A stretch of DNA of 64,000 nt from Hanleya hanleyi (Eukaryota > Mollusca > Polyplacophora > Lepidopleurida > Hanleyidae), in contig JAVTVY010020381.1 in assembly GCA_036873755.1 (NCBI GenBank), positions 1 through 64,000 of the forward strand, given 5' to 3'. Each line of letters begins with the position of its first letter. Position 1 is the stretch's first letter. The translations under genes and the position numbers were made by a program. This document shows, one piece after another, positions 47,655 through 59,830 of the stretch. The notes under the pieces are model-generated. The model made no database searches and had not been told where the DNA came from. It saw nothing but the letters and a program-made list of their open reading frames with translations.

Positions 47655-48595
47655 TGAAAGCGTTCGATGTCCGGTGTTTTCACGTACATGTATAATATCG
47701 TTCCATTAGCGTTTGGAACGCGTTTCAATAGCATTCTCAACGCGTTTTATATTCGTTTCGTTTGCTTCTCAAAGAACGCGTTTATACCTCCCAAACGCGT
47801 TTAATCATCCGTAGGTTCATTTATCTTTCGTTCCGTTTTGCTTGAAATGCGTTTTGCAAATGCGTTCGCAAACGCGTTTATGAACGCGTTCGACACGCGT
47901 TTTATTGTTGTTGTTGTTGTTGTTAAATAAACATTACCGTCCATACACCTGCTTCGTCGAACGTATATACTGTTCGGTCGGTGCTACATGTATATATTTG
48001 TACAACGAATGCCCCCAACCCCGTTCCTTCCACTAACAAGGCAACAACCGTAGGCGAAAGAAAAACGTGCAACTATTGGTTCGAGCGACAATTTCGTGGT
48101 AATACACAACGATGCGGCCTTGTCAAAATGGATGCTCGACCCACACTCGATATCTAGTGGGTAGACCAGATAACTTCAGGGTTTTCACCGCAAATTAGCA
48201 AACTCAAGGATAAGCATTTACACATATTAAAATATACGCCACAGATGTTTATTTCATAGCACAGGGAATAATAACAACCGACGCTGTAAAAAACCACCAC
48301 GCGATGGCTTCTTGGCCTGGTATGTGCGATTTGAACGAAAGAGAAAACGCGTTCATGAAACGCGTTTATAAACGCGTTTCGATCAGAGCAAATGCGTTTG
48401 ATGAGGGAAAGTAGCTGTCATAAACGAAATATTTATGACATCTTAATCGATATTGAAAGCGTTTCGTTTCATACAATCGTTTGGAACGCGTTTGTAACTC
48501 GTTTACATTTAGTTCCATTCGCGTTTTGTTGGGTCAAACTAAACGAAAATAAGCGGACACCGAACGCTTTTACCCCTGTAATTGTGCACCCGTTG
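47655..48595. mobile_element. Inverted-repeat element packed with AAACGCGTTT motifs
   Basis: Left end GGGTGAAAGCGTTCGATGTC and right end (complement) GGGGTAAAAGCGTTCGGTGT form imperfect terminal inverted repeats of ~33 bp. Inside, ACGCGT-centred palindromes of the AAACGCGTTT type occur about a dozen times, mostly near both ends. TGTAATT occurs just outside both ends (about 47633 and 48578) and could be a target duplication, but it also belongs to the pLTR end. There is no transposase. A (TTG)n run lies at about 47906. Confidence 0.6.
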
Positions 48596-48624
48596 GCTGA
48601 CATATATCTTGTTCTCTTCTGAAT

Positions 48625-49083
48625 ATGACTATATGCAGGCGCCTTCAATTCAAAGCCCGTTCCTTCTCATTCACCAAACGCTATATAGACGATCTTCTCG
48701 CTATGGACAATCGCTATATAAATGACGCAGTAAAGGATATATATCCACCGTCACTGGATTTGAAGGAAACTACAGGCACATCATATTTAGACCCATATCT
48801 CTATAAAAACGAAGCGGGCCTTCGCTCTCGTCCACTTTATGACAAAAGAGATCATTACACTTTCGACATCGTAAACTATCTCTTTCTGGACAGTAACATT
48901 CCAGTGGGACCTGCATATGGCGTATTCATATCTCGCCTAGTAGCATTTGCTAGATCCTGTGTTAAATGTGACGATTTTAATCAACGTCACAAAACATTGT
49001 TGCATAAACTTATAAAACAGGGCTATACCATCAAGCGCCTCCACTCAAGTTTCTCAAATTTGGCGATACATATCGCATGCTGA
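48625..49083 (+). pseudogene. C-terminal half of Penelope-like reverse transcriptase
   Basis: Reads KARSFSFTKRYIDDLLAMDN with the catalytic YIDD motif intact, then DLKETTGTSYLDPYLYKNEA, LYDKRDHYTFDIVNY, NIPVGPAYGVFISRLVAFAR, CVKCDDFNQRHKTLLHKLIK and QGYTIKRLHSS. It lacks the N-terminal half, which is at 46830-47483 on the other side of the inserted sequences. A frameshift near 49060 ends the frame early (the intact fragment at 11395 continues). Cys at the CVKC site is TGT. Confidence 0.8.
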
Positions 49084-49513
49084 TAGCAAAATACGAGCGT
49101 AGCGTGCAATATCTATGGTGTTACGTTTCGTAACTTGTGTCTAATTCCGCTTAACCCGGGGCTAGGGACCGTATGAACCCATGTACTTCAAGATCCTCAT
49201 TGTGCTCATATGAAGTCTCAATCAAAGCGTGACAGATATATCATTCTCTAGATGACGACTTTGCAACGAATATCATATGGATTAAGAATACTGATCAGCG
49301 ATACGGATTTGATATTTTTGGAACATCATGTCTTGCCGGCATCACTGAAAACTGTTATTGCAGGAAACTAGCCTATGTTTGTGTATACTATGATTGTCTT
49401 TTTGAATTTGGTGCTAATGCTGTTATATGGAATAGGTCTTTGAGTGCGGATATTCTTTAATGGACGACGGCTGAATTATGAATGACGGACCAGGCGCTTG
49501 TAATTTACATGGT
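49084..49513 (+). repeat. Downstream Penelope-like terminal repeat (pLTR)
   Basis: Continues the RT 3' end (AAATACGAGCGTAGCGTGCA) through CTTAACCCGGGGCTAGGGA and ends GACGGACCAGGCGCTTGTAA. Small deletions distinguish it from the upstream copy. Confidence 0.75.
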
Positions 49514-50566
49514 AAATCGAGCACATGTATCAACGAGAAGATTGGTCTGGCAGTCATTCAATAATTTACTCCACGCTTGTCTACGTTAGCATCATCAGTA
49601 ATAGTCAGATGGCCAGGGTGGTGAAATGACGTTTCCGTAACCATTTTCCCCTGAATATCTACAACCTGTTTTAATATGTCAAGGCCAGCTATGTACACTT
49701 GTTCTGACCGGTTGTCAGTTCCTAGGTGTGTGCATTGGATTTTTTATGGCAATAAACGTACAAATCTCAACAGAAAATACTCAAATATAGAAAATATTTC
49801 TAACTCTAATATTTTTCACTGAAAATCTACAAACAATGCACCGAATTATGCATATTTACCACAGGTAACACCCCAATACCGAATGGCACAAGGTCCGTCA
49901 AGGGTGTTCGAGTATGCACCAATAACATATCGAAAGCCGACCAAAGATCATATTTTTCATTATCTGTATTGGAACATTATTGGTGAACCTGTCACGACTA
50001 TTATACTCAGATACATAAAACAGATATTAATATTTACCCCAATTATTAGGTTTCACAATGAAGTATTTTCCATTCATATAACCTATCTAATGCCTGAGCA
50101 ATTAGACAAAAAATTACCCCACCCCCCGTAAATCAGATTCCTTCACCAAATTCAGCATATTTACTGTTAATCACTGACGCACTCTTCTTTCGAACAATTT
50201 TGTCCGAAATGTTGAAACGCATATAATTTTGTCTTCAGCTAAGTCTGTTTGGTCAGTGTGCTGTAATTTTTTATGACACCACAGCGTATATATGTATGGG
50301 AAGATGTTCATATACACACCCACTTTCTCGGTGTGTCCTGACCCTACAGTAGCCTGAGTTTTACGTATATGCTAGCGCATCTTCATAGATCTGTACTAAT
50401 GTACCTCAAAGCCAGTGTTTCGCAATCTTTCGGGAATATAATTTATGTATATCATCCCAGGCATATTTCTCATCAGGGGTCACGCCTCAGTCAAGTATAG
50501 TTATCTATAGATGATACAAGTTTCGCAGGTGCCAATCGCGTCAGCATTCTGTTCGACGTACGGCTA

Positions 50567-50930
50567 TTAGATTTTAGATTTCCACAGGTGTTCTTTTAAA
50601 TTCCCTCCTCTTCTGTATACATCGATCGGATGATGTGGAAATAGTCGGTTGGTTTTAGAGTCAGTCTGTATTATATGCCAGTATTTTTTAATAATTTTTA
50701 TCAGCTGGCGTGATCCGGGTTGGAATGTTGTGATGAATCGCGTCGGCTTGACAGATACCGATTGAGTCTGCTTGTGCTTGGTTCTGTGTAGAAGTTTCGA
50801 TCTCTCACAGTGTTCAACCTCCATGAGTGCTTTCTCGATTTCACTCTGTTCGTATCCCCAGCGCTTCCCATCAAAGTTTATTTTTGAAGACTTTAACTTT
50901 CTGGCAGAGTTATCCCCGCGACCTTGATTG
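50567..50930 (-). pseudogene. Inverted RT C-terminal copy
   Basis: On the minus strand the frame reads WGYEQSEIEKALMEVEHCER, then KPTRFITTFQPGSRQLIKII, KKYWHIIQTDSK and HHPIDVYRRGGNLKEHLWKS. It is the same thumb/C-terminal region as 52680-52933 on plus. It retains a segment of 7 bases missing from the plus copy and lacks a 4-base insertion present there. Confidence 0.8.
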
Positions 50931-51146
50931 AGATGATTAGTATCCTGATAGTCTACAACAAACGCCGCATATCACCTGATTCATTCTAACTCATTAGAGG
51001 CAGAATGAAAACAAGACGTTTCTCTAGTAAACAGAAAGCGCTACAAGAAGCAGAGACATATTAATTATGTCAATACATGTCTACGTAAATCTCACCTCTC
51101 GAGACTGGCAATAGCCAAGACATATATTAGAAATATCTCAAGTCTG

Positions 51147-52936
51147 ATGTTAACAGATAATGATATTTTTCTGCTATCCCCGGGATTATCATTCATTCCG
51201 ACGACTAATATAAGAGAACGGGATATTGTAACAGATTTCGAACGAATGGCGAATGAGATGAGACGTACAGAGTTTTTCTCCGACACACCTTCGCACAGGC
51301 AGCATCATCCATTTTATGTTAAGTCGGAATTCGTGGCACCACTGGCCTCCAATAGCATTGAAGATTACCTCTATGCTACGAGACTTGAGCTATCGTCACA
51401 TGCCAAAGAACCACACAAAGACAACCTGTCAAACGGTGAATGCCAATCACTCAATATATTGAGATCAGATAAATGTGATGTTATTATCACTTCTGTTGAC
51501 AAGAATAATATAACTGCAATTCTTGACAAAAGTTTATACATCAAGGAAGCAAATCGACAGCTATATGACGGAATACACTACGTCGAGATGGATTGTATTA
51601 ATGTAAAAGAGATGCATAGAAAGGTGCTAAACCTTGTATGCAAACTTAAACAGGAAGAACTGCTGGACAAGGACACCTACAAATACCTGTATGATCCGCT
51701 ACTCAAGATGAAAATTCCCCACATGTATTTGCTACCTAAGATACATAAAATCAAGCAAATCCCGGAGAATCTCGACTCGATTAATCCGGGCGACATATCC
51801 AATATATCTGTGCCGGGACGACCGATTATCTCGCAATGCGACTCACTTACTTCGAAACTGGGGAGATATTTAGATTTCTTCCTGTTGCCTATTATTGAAA
51901 AGCAACATACATATCTTGCGGAAACTTCAAATTTCATTAATGAAATAGAAAGTATGCCCATCCCGAGCAGTGCTATCCTTGTTACATATGATATCACCTC
52001 GCTTTACACTAATCTGAGTTTTGAAGAGATAGCCGCAGCCCTGAAGACTGGTCTCACGACGAACAACGATATCGTATATGACCTAAAAAGGAAATAGCAA
52101 TAGCCAACCTTATCCTGACAGAAAACGAATTGGCATTTAATGGTAGATATTACCGGCAAATCGTGGGAGCACCAATAGGGGCAATTCCTTCACCTGAGTT
52201 ATGTGATTCTGCTACTTATCAGCACATCAACAAACTTATGGAGCGGTTCCCTTACAGCATAATATCCTGCTTCACAAACGATACCGGGACGATGGCTATT
52301 GGATTTATAATGGTCCAGAAATAAGACGTACGAGACTTCTTTGAGATGACAAATAATGCCCATCCTCTCTTAAAGTTTACTTTCGAGATATCGGACAGAT
52401 CTATCAGATTTTTGGATACCGTAACATTCAAAGGGGAGAGATTTGACAGCAGTGGTATTCTGGACATCAAATGTCACACCAAGACAACCGAAACATACCA
52501 GTATCTACACCGAGAATCGGCCCATCCACCCTACTGCATCAAATCCTTTATAAAAGGAGAGGCAATTAAATACGTAAGGAACTCCAACAATTCCAGTGAC
52601 TTCTGTGAAAAGTCTTCAAAAATAAAGTTAGACTCAGGGGATACGAACAGAGTGAAATCGAGAAAGCACTTATTGAGGTTGAACACTGTGAGAGATCGAA
52701 ACTTCTACACAGAACCAAGCACTTGTAAGCAGACTCAACCGGTACCTGTCAAGCCGACGCGATTCATCACAACATTCCAACCCGGATCAGGCCAGCTGAT
52801 AAAAATTATTAAAAAATACTGGCATATAAAACAGACGGACTCTAAAACCAGCCGACTATTCTCACATCATCCGATTGATGTATACAGAAGAGGACGGAAT
52901 TTAAAAGAAGTCCTGCGGAAATCTAAGATCTAATAG
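51147..52936 (+). pseudogene. Penelope-like reverse transcriptase, frameshifted
   Basis: Motifs in order: LLSPGLSFIPTTNIRERDIV near the start; IITSVDKNNITAILDKS; MKIPHMYLLPKIHKIKQIPE; VPGRPIISQCDSLTSKLGRY; VTYDITSLYTNLSFEEIAAA (the first catalytic Asp). A frameshift in the AAAAAGG run at about 52088 separates the next block FNGRYYRQIVGAPIGAIPSP. The expected YxDD reads FTND (about 52273), so the catalytic site is altered. A TAA at 52322 and a further shift follow, then NNAHPLLKFTFEISDRSIRF, LDTVTFKGE and YQYLHRESAHPPYC, and the C-terminal TRFITTFQPGSG block. No GIY-YIG domain was found on either side, so this lineage differs from the element at 46 kb. It is inactive. Confidence 0.85.
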
Positions 52937-53914
52937 CCGTACGGCGGACAGAATGCTGACGCGATTGGCACCTGCGAAACTTGTATCATCTATAGATAAC
53001 TAAACTTGACTGAGGCGTGACCCCTGATGAGAAATATGCCTGGGATGATATATGAAGTTTAGCAGCTTTTCTATGAGAAACACTAATGTTTTAATACATT
53101 AGAATGATTAGCGATCACCATCTATCACATTCATGGCAAATATTTTGTCCCGTTCTGCCTCTTTCACAAGAAGCTCAAACTTAGCCAATTTCTTGAAAAT
53201 GGGGGGTGGGGTAATATTCTCAGTCATTGCTCGGTTACACGAACCTATTGTCCGATCATTCCTATTTTGAGGGGGAGCGCACTTGTTTGCGCAAATTTAG
53301 ATATCCTGATAAGGTAGTTTGGTTGCTTAGAGAACATAGTGTAATAAATTTACTAAAATTTGAAAAACAGGCAGGAAAAATCTCCATTTTCTGAACGTTT
53401 TCTTACATTGCATCCAGTAGATACATTAGAACACTCTGAAATGTTCACACCTTTAACCACGCCTAGTGGCTATAAAAAGATGCATAACGTGATAGTCAGA
53501 GTGAACATGCGTCACAGTTATGACTGATTTTGTGAAACTAGTAGTTTTTTGGCAAATTTATTCGAAATCCCCGCACTGATAACTCATGCACACACCTGCA
53601 AGCTGACAACCGGTCAGAAAAGATGCACAGTGATCCTCTTTATGCAATACGTGTGCAGGAGAAAATGTTTACGGGGCGCTAAACTAAGCCACTTTTTCAC
53701 ATTGGGCCATCTGACTATAACGAAGGTTGTTGTAAACATTCAATCTGCTGACAGCAGCACTCATCACGGCTCTACGTTTTCATCCACTGGACCCTATTCA
53801 GTCAACTTTGAAACTCTTCACTTCTCCTCGTTAGTGTAATTGTCCCTCGACGTCCGAAGGGCTAAAGGGGGGTTATAGTATTGTGGTCCGTCCGGGCGTG
53901 GGCGCGTCCGTCCG

Positions 53915-55760
53915 TCCGACTTCGTTTTCGGACAAGAACTTCTGAAAAACTGAATGGATTATTTTCAAATTTGGTATCTGGGTACCTCGCCTCAAGATTT
54001 CGCTTGGGATTGTTTTTCGTGCTGACCGCCTATGGCGCCATTTGGGGCAAACTTAAAATTCTGTTTCCGGAAAATAACTTTTGAAAAACTGAACGCATTC
54101 TTCTCGAATTTGGTATCTGGGTACCTCGCCTCAAGATCTCGCTTGGAATTGTTTTTCGTGCCGACCGCCTATAAGTGGCGCCACCTGGGGGCAAAGTTAA
54201 AATATATTTCCGGACAATAACTTAAAAAGAATAGCCCATTGGGCTTCAATACCCCTCGGCAATCATGCAGTGTATAATATCATCAGTGTATTTTTAGAGC
54301 TAGACTAACAAAAATGTGATTTAGTAGGGTTGGCTGTTGTTCAGCTTTTGCCAGGGCCTGAGGTTTTGGTAGAGTATGACTGAATTCTTAGCTCTAAATA
54401 TACCCTTCTAAAAAGCTTATAATCAAATCAAGTAATTTTATCTTGGAAATATAGATTAAGGTCAGTCATCTTAATTGCATAGGGAACATGAATTTGGAGA
54501 TCTTAGACTTAACATATAGAATTTGAGCTTTTAAAAATAGGTCAAGGTCAGTGATATTCTTCAATAGACTTCAGGTCCAGCCATAAGTGGTATAAATTTG
54601 GACAATGTAGATATAATCTTTCATGGAATATTGTACTAAATAGAATCTGACCTGGATAAAATAGGTCAAGGATAAAATACGTCAGTGTCAGTCATCTTCA
54701 GCACCCCTTTGAAGCATCACCAGATGTACACATAGTATTAATTTGGAAAGCCTAGCTTTATTTCTTCATGTTATAATATAATAAACAGTATATGACCTTT
54801 AAAAAATAGATCAAGGTCAGTCAACTGGGATAGGCTTCTAGTCAATCACGAGTTGCAAATATAATATGAATTTGGAGACCCTAGCTTTAATCCTTCAAAA
54901 AATATAGCAAATACTAAAATTTGACCTTGATAAAACAGGTCAAGGTCAGTCATCTTCAGTACACCTCTGGATCTTTGGCAGATGTATACATAGTATCAAT
55001 TTGGAAAGTCTAGATATAATTCTTCATGTCAGACCATAATAAACAGTATATGACCTTGAAAAAATAGGTCAAGGTCGGTCAGCTGAGATAGGCTTCTAGT
55101 CAATCACCAGTTGCGTAAGTAATATGAATTTGGAGACCCTAGCTTCAATCCTTTAAAAATATAGCAAATAGTATAATTTGACCTTGATAAAATAGGTCAA
55201 GGTCAGTCTTCTTCAGTACACCTCTGGACCTTCGCAAGATACATAGTATTAATTTGGAAAGCCTAGTTTTTTTAGAGAAAGAGAATAGAAGGATTCTATT
55301 CGTATTTCGTATGTGGATACCTCGCCTCAAGATCTCGCTTGGGATTGTTTTTCGTGCCGATCCGCCTATAAATTGCGTCACCAGGGGGCAAAGTTAAAAT
55401 TTTGTTTCCGGACAATAACTGTTGAAAAACTGAATGGATTTTTTTTCAAATTAGGTGTGTGGGTACCTCACCTTGATATCTCCCTTGGACTTGTTTTTCG
55501 TGCCGATCCGCATATAGGTGGTGCCACCTGGGGGCAAAGTTAAAATTTCGTTTCCAGACAATAACTTTTGAAAAACTAAACGGATTCCTTTCAAATTTCG
55601 TATGTGGGAACCTCGCCTCAAGATCGCGCTTTTTACATGACGATCCACCTATAGGTTACACCACCTGTGAGCTAAGTTAAAACTTAGTTTCCGGACAATA
55701 ACTTCTGAAAATCTGACCAGATTAGGACAAATTCGGCAATTGTGGGTACCTTGCCACTGG
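53915..55760. repeat. ~140-bp satellite, interrupted
   Basis: GGTACCTCGCCTCAAGAT recurs at about 53981, 54120, 55318, 55465 (variant), 55609 and 55748 (variant). Each copy is followed by TTGTTTTTCGTGC, 'GGGGCAAAGTTAAAAT' and CCGGACAATAACT. Two units precede and three to four follow an insertion at 54222-55290. Confidence 0.8.
54222..55290. repeat. Insertion within the satellite with ~256-bp internal repeats
   Basis: Two to three diverged units contain GACCTTGATAAAA(T/C)AGGTCA, 'TACATAGTAT(T/C)AATTTGG' and AATTTGGAGACCCTAGCTT. Perfect TCAAGGTCA matches lie at 54542, 54811, 54940 and 55197 on plus, and at 54922, 55051 and 55179 on minus. The sequence replaces ~15 bp of a satellite unit. Confidence 0.7.
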
Positions 55761-56648
55761 ATGTTGGGATTGCTCTCCATGCCAGGTACTGAACGTTATG
55801 GTTCCACGCCAAATCATTTGTATCAACACGCCAAATCATTTGTATCAACGTCGGGGGACCGCTCAGGTTTCCATAATCAGTCTAACCCAAAGAATGTCTC
55901 AAAGTCAATGATTATTTACTCAATTGAACATAAATCCATGTTACACAAAATGGTGATGGTATCGTCCATTAGAATGAGACTCCCTAAAATGGGAGATAAT
56001 TATGACGAATGTATCACCCCCCCCACCACCGCCCAACCACAAAAAAAACAACATTTCAAAGAAATTTACACCCCTGGAATTATGCTGCAGTACATGATAT
56101 ATAGCAAATCTGTTTGAATTACCAGTTTCCACTGACAAGCAAATACCTCCGATGCGGTTGAATAAAATTTTATTTGTCTTGAGCAAATCAAACAAGCATC
56201 CTAAGGTTCTAAACAGATAACCTTCGAACTACATTAACTTCGTTTTGGACATGAAATATTTCAAATTTCTCTTCATAAAATGATTACATTTACAGGTATA
56301 CATGGTATATACTGCACCAGAAGCAAATGAGCTAGAAGTCTGCATCCTTTGCGGTTGACTAGCTAGGATGCTTTGGCTATGATCATCCCCGCTTATAACA
56401 CATGCTGTGACATCGTTGCGCAGATTCAAAACAAAAACTGAGTGTTGCACTCAGACGAGATGACGAGTTGATGCTGGAATTTGAATACTCCGTCTAGGTA
56501 CAGAATTACATGTAGTCGCACCCATGATCATCAATGTGGCGACTTTGCATTTAGTCTTGTGTGTGTAGGCTGTTTGAGGAGTGTCAGTGCCGTCTAGCTA
56601 TTCTAATGTGATACACACTTCTAGTTCATTTGCTTTTGACTGTACTTG

Positions 56649-56910
56649 TATGAGTGAGTGAATATGATTCAACGTCGCTTTCAACTATATTTCAGTCGTA
56701 TCACGACGTTGGGTACTATTCCTTTTCACAACCGGGAACCACACGGGTGGGGTCCTATTCCATTTCACATCCCGGAACCCCACGGGTGCCTCAGTTAGTC
56801 GCCACTTATAAGGTGTCCGAGGAGCTGAAGCCTATTCTTACCATGACCTGCGGTGTCCACAACGACATCCCAGGTCAATCCCCGGAAGCCCCATGGGGCC
56901 TATACTTGTA
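56649..56910 (+). mobile_element. SINE-like repeat of the GTGAGTGAGTGAAT family
   Basis: Begins TGAGTGAGTGAATATGATTC, then AACGTCGCTTTCAAC, GTCGTATCACGACG, paired 'CCTATTCC.TTTCACA.CC' blocks and the end CCCCGGAAGCCCCATGGGGCC (split in the middle by variants). Collinear with 16932-17200. A 5' fragment of the same repeat lies at 57744-57795. Confidence 0.75.
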
Positions 56911-57743
56911 CGAATCAACATGAGATACTACGGTCATGTTGGTTCGACATTCGAAGTGGAAATGTACATTTTAAAAGGTACCAGTTTTCACCTCACATTC
57001 GCTGGCCATTTCACATGTTTGGCCATTTAGTGAATCGTAAATGCAGAATCCTCCAAACATTTCATGTTTGCACAACTGTGAGGATAGTCAGGAGGATTGA
57101 CAGACTGTAACAATTCACCAAGATAATGCTGACCAATTGATAAAATCTGGTGTCTCTATAATATATAGCATGATCGATGTGGCTGATGATCATGAGGTGG
57201 CTGGTGATCAAGTTGTCTAAATTGCAGGATATGGTACATGAAATTGGCCCAGCTTATTTGCACAAGTAGGATCCAATGACCCAATTGTGACATGGCTCCC
57301 TCTTGTGAACTTTTACCTGGATCCCCAGAATGATGTGGATTGGAGAGGTGGACGCTGTAGCTCATCACTGTTGTGTCATTTTGGTCATACCCTCCATGCA
57401 GAGTATTGATAAATTCTCAATGGCTGCCTTGCAGCCACACCAAATTTACAAGTGTATCTTTTGTTTCACAGTTGGATTCCATTTTTTTTTCAAGATAATT
57501 TAGATTGGATGTGATAATAAAAATAAAACTGGGCATTTTATCACACAAATTTTACTTTACTCGTAAAGTCAAAAGCTGAAGGAGTCAATGCAACCAATTG
57601 TCCCAAAAAAATGAAATCCGCCTGTGAAACAAAAAACAAAATTGATGTGGCCCGAGGATGGGTCTGAAAATCGTTTAAGAATATAGCCTCATTTGAGCTA
57701 CATGTACCATCTTGGATTATGTTGGATAAGTTTGATTTTCTTA

Positions 57744-57795
57744 GTGAGTGAGTGAGCGAATAGAATTTAACGTCGCTTTCAACAATATTTGAGTT
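57744..57795 (+). repeat. Truncated copy of the GTGAGTGAGTGAAT repeat
   Basis: GTGAGTGAGTGAGCGAATAG followed by AATTTAACGTCGCTTTCAAC and AATATTT, then unrelated sequence and a poly-C run (57828-57842). Confidence 0.7.
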
Positions 57796-57849
57796 TCTTA
57801 GACTTGGGTATAATCAGCTCCCTCTTTCCCCCCCCCCCCCCTTCTTCCC

Positions 57850-59685
57850 CACTTCAGTACACTTCAAATTGCCTTGGCTGGACCAGCTACTTATTCAATT
57901 AAATTACAAAATAAGACTGATGGACATTTCCTTTTGCCAACATATTGTGCAGTACTGGCCCAATAGTGAACAGTTCTGAATACTCAGAGCTGAGCTGAAT
58001 AATCACATAATATTTTCTGAAATTGGATTCTTATTATGTTTTAATATGTGATAATTATTGGAGAGATTACTGGCTATGCTGTATGCTATATTCCATTAGC
58101 ATCCATTTGATACCCAACTTCATACACAGTTCTAAATTTGGTCTAATCATGAAATATTTGTGGTGCCACACCAATAGTTTGAATGCATGTTCACATGCCC
58201 AACTAGCATTTGAAGCAAAATATAAAAAAATACATGTTAACACAAAGTCTACAGTTAGGCCCATTTTTCAGTTTAATATGGCCACTTGTTTCCTTTCAGT
58301 TTGTTTTGCTTATATTTAACTGTTGAAAACAACTGAAACAACTGATTGAGAAAACATTCGTTTCTGACACTTGCCGTGGAACATGTGCAATGGGCCAAGT
58401 ACTGCATCCTAACACTGGGGACAGGACATCCTCCCCACAGCACATAATGCTCCATTTCACAGGCTCGTTTATCATCCCTGCCTCCACTAGCGGAAGTTGA
58501 CCTTACTATATTGCTATGACGAAAAGGGAAAAACCCACGTACGCACGGTTCAGTTTGAATCCAGCCGAACAACTCCTTCAGTTTTGCACATGAGCGAACT
58601 ACTTTTCATATGCTCTGTCCAGAAAAACAGGGAAAATAGTCTCCAGATATTCTGTTTAACGCTAGGTCAACAGAGGTATTATGCAGACTTGAAAAGTAAT
58701 TGAAATGTTTGGCAAACATCTATTTTACTATGTGCGCGCGGCCCCGAATCCAGTCCAAAAATCTGACTGGTGGCTGAGGTATTATTAGACCCCTGCGAGG
58801 TGGTTGGGGACAGGAATTGAAGAGACGAGACATCTCCTCCCTCGATCTTAAGGATAACTCTCAATCTTCATCATGATCACTCCCCAAATTTTCTTGTTCA
58901 GGCATGTTAGGAGAGCAATGTCAGTGAACTCAGATATAATATCACGGAATATTATATCTAACTTCAGCGCTATATAAATCCTGTGCGAAGTTCAACAACA
59001 TTTGTTAGCCTATCAGGTGGGTAGCTTGGTGAAACAATTTAAAAATCACGCCCACAGTAATTAAAACACGATAGCACATGAACCAACAGGGTAAACATTA
59101 TCAAGAAATGGTATCCAAATACATGAAATATGGCATCATTTCCAGGCAGTGTGCGTGAACATCAAATGGTTTGCTCCCGCCAAAAAGTTTGGCTTTGTTT
59201 AGCTGTAGATAATATCAAACGATCGTACCATGCGAAGGTGTTAATATCCCTGAACTAAACGTCAATCACTGTCAAAGAGAACAGGCAGAACTTGTCGTGA
59301 TTGGCGTATTATGCAATCTCGTAGAATATCAGCGAACAATTCGCACAAATTTTTCATAGTTTTACATCTACATGTAGATGGTATTCCCCTGATTTACCAT
59401 CTTGGTTTACCTAGATTGGTTAGGAGAGCTCTCCTGGAAGTTACAGTGATAATCATACAATACAAACTCCCTGGAGGAGAAGACTACAGCTCTCCTAGTT
59501 TTTACAAACAAAATGGAGACAGCGCTCTCCATGCTTTTTTTGTGGATTCAAGTTTGTATATAGAGAGGAAGTGGGGTGGCTGCAAAAGAAAACCTCATTT
59601 CAAAGGCCAAGACCTGTAATGTGGAGCCACTTTCACAGTTTTAGCCCTGTAGGCCCACACAGGCAAGTAAAATACCCAGGCTATG
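57850..59685. other. No gene recognised
   Basis: Several short ORFs (for example 59311-59619) have no recognisable motif and no convincing splice context. Confidence 0.4.
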
Positions 59686-59687
59686 GT

Positions 59688-59830
59688 TGGTTGGTTGGTT
59701 GGTTGATTGTTTGAAGTTTAACGTTGCACCTACATGAAACCTCATTGGTCACACGGCGACGATGACCCAAACAAACATACCTAACAAAACCCTAACCCTA
59801 ACAAAATCTTAACCAAAACTACAAAAAAAA
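59688..59830 (+). repeat. (GGTT)n-headed dispersed repeat
   Basis: GGTTGGTTGGTTGGTTGATT precedes AAGTTTAACGTTGCACC and CACACGGCGACGATGACCC. The layout (short tandem head plus a 'TTTAACGT' body) parallels the GTGA-headed family. An AACCCTAACCCTAAC dimer lies at about 59788. Confidence 0.5.

Larger units (their letters stand above)
49600..53722 (+). mobile_element. Second Penelope-like element with inverted 3' copy at its 5' side
   Basis: The 3' region of the element (about 52615-53722) is also present in reverse complement at 49600-50905. Shared landmarks are CTGACCGGTTGTCAG (49705 / complement 53605), ATTACCCCACCCCCC (about 50113 / 53215), and the RT C-terminal coding segment. Partial inverted duplications of this type are known for Penelope elements. 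Between the arms, 50906-52614 is single-copy and codes the N-terminal and central RT. Confidence 0.75.

Noticed and set aside
50460..50490. CTGATGAGAAA (also at about 53019) as a hammerhead ribozyme core
   Set aside because: The CTGATGA and GAAA blocks are directly fused, with no stem II between them, and no matching stem III or cleavage site was found.
59786..59803. Interstitial telomere repeat (CCCTAA)n
   Set aside because: Only two units are present, inside a (GGTT)n-headed repeat. That is too short to be meaningful.
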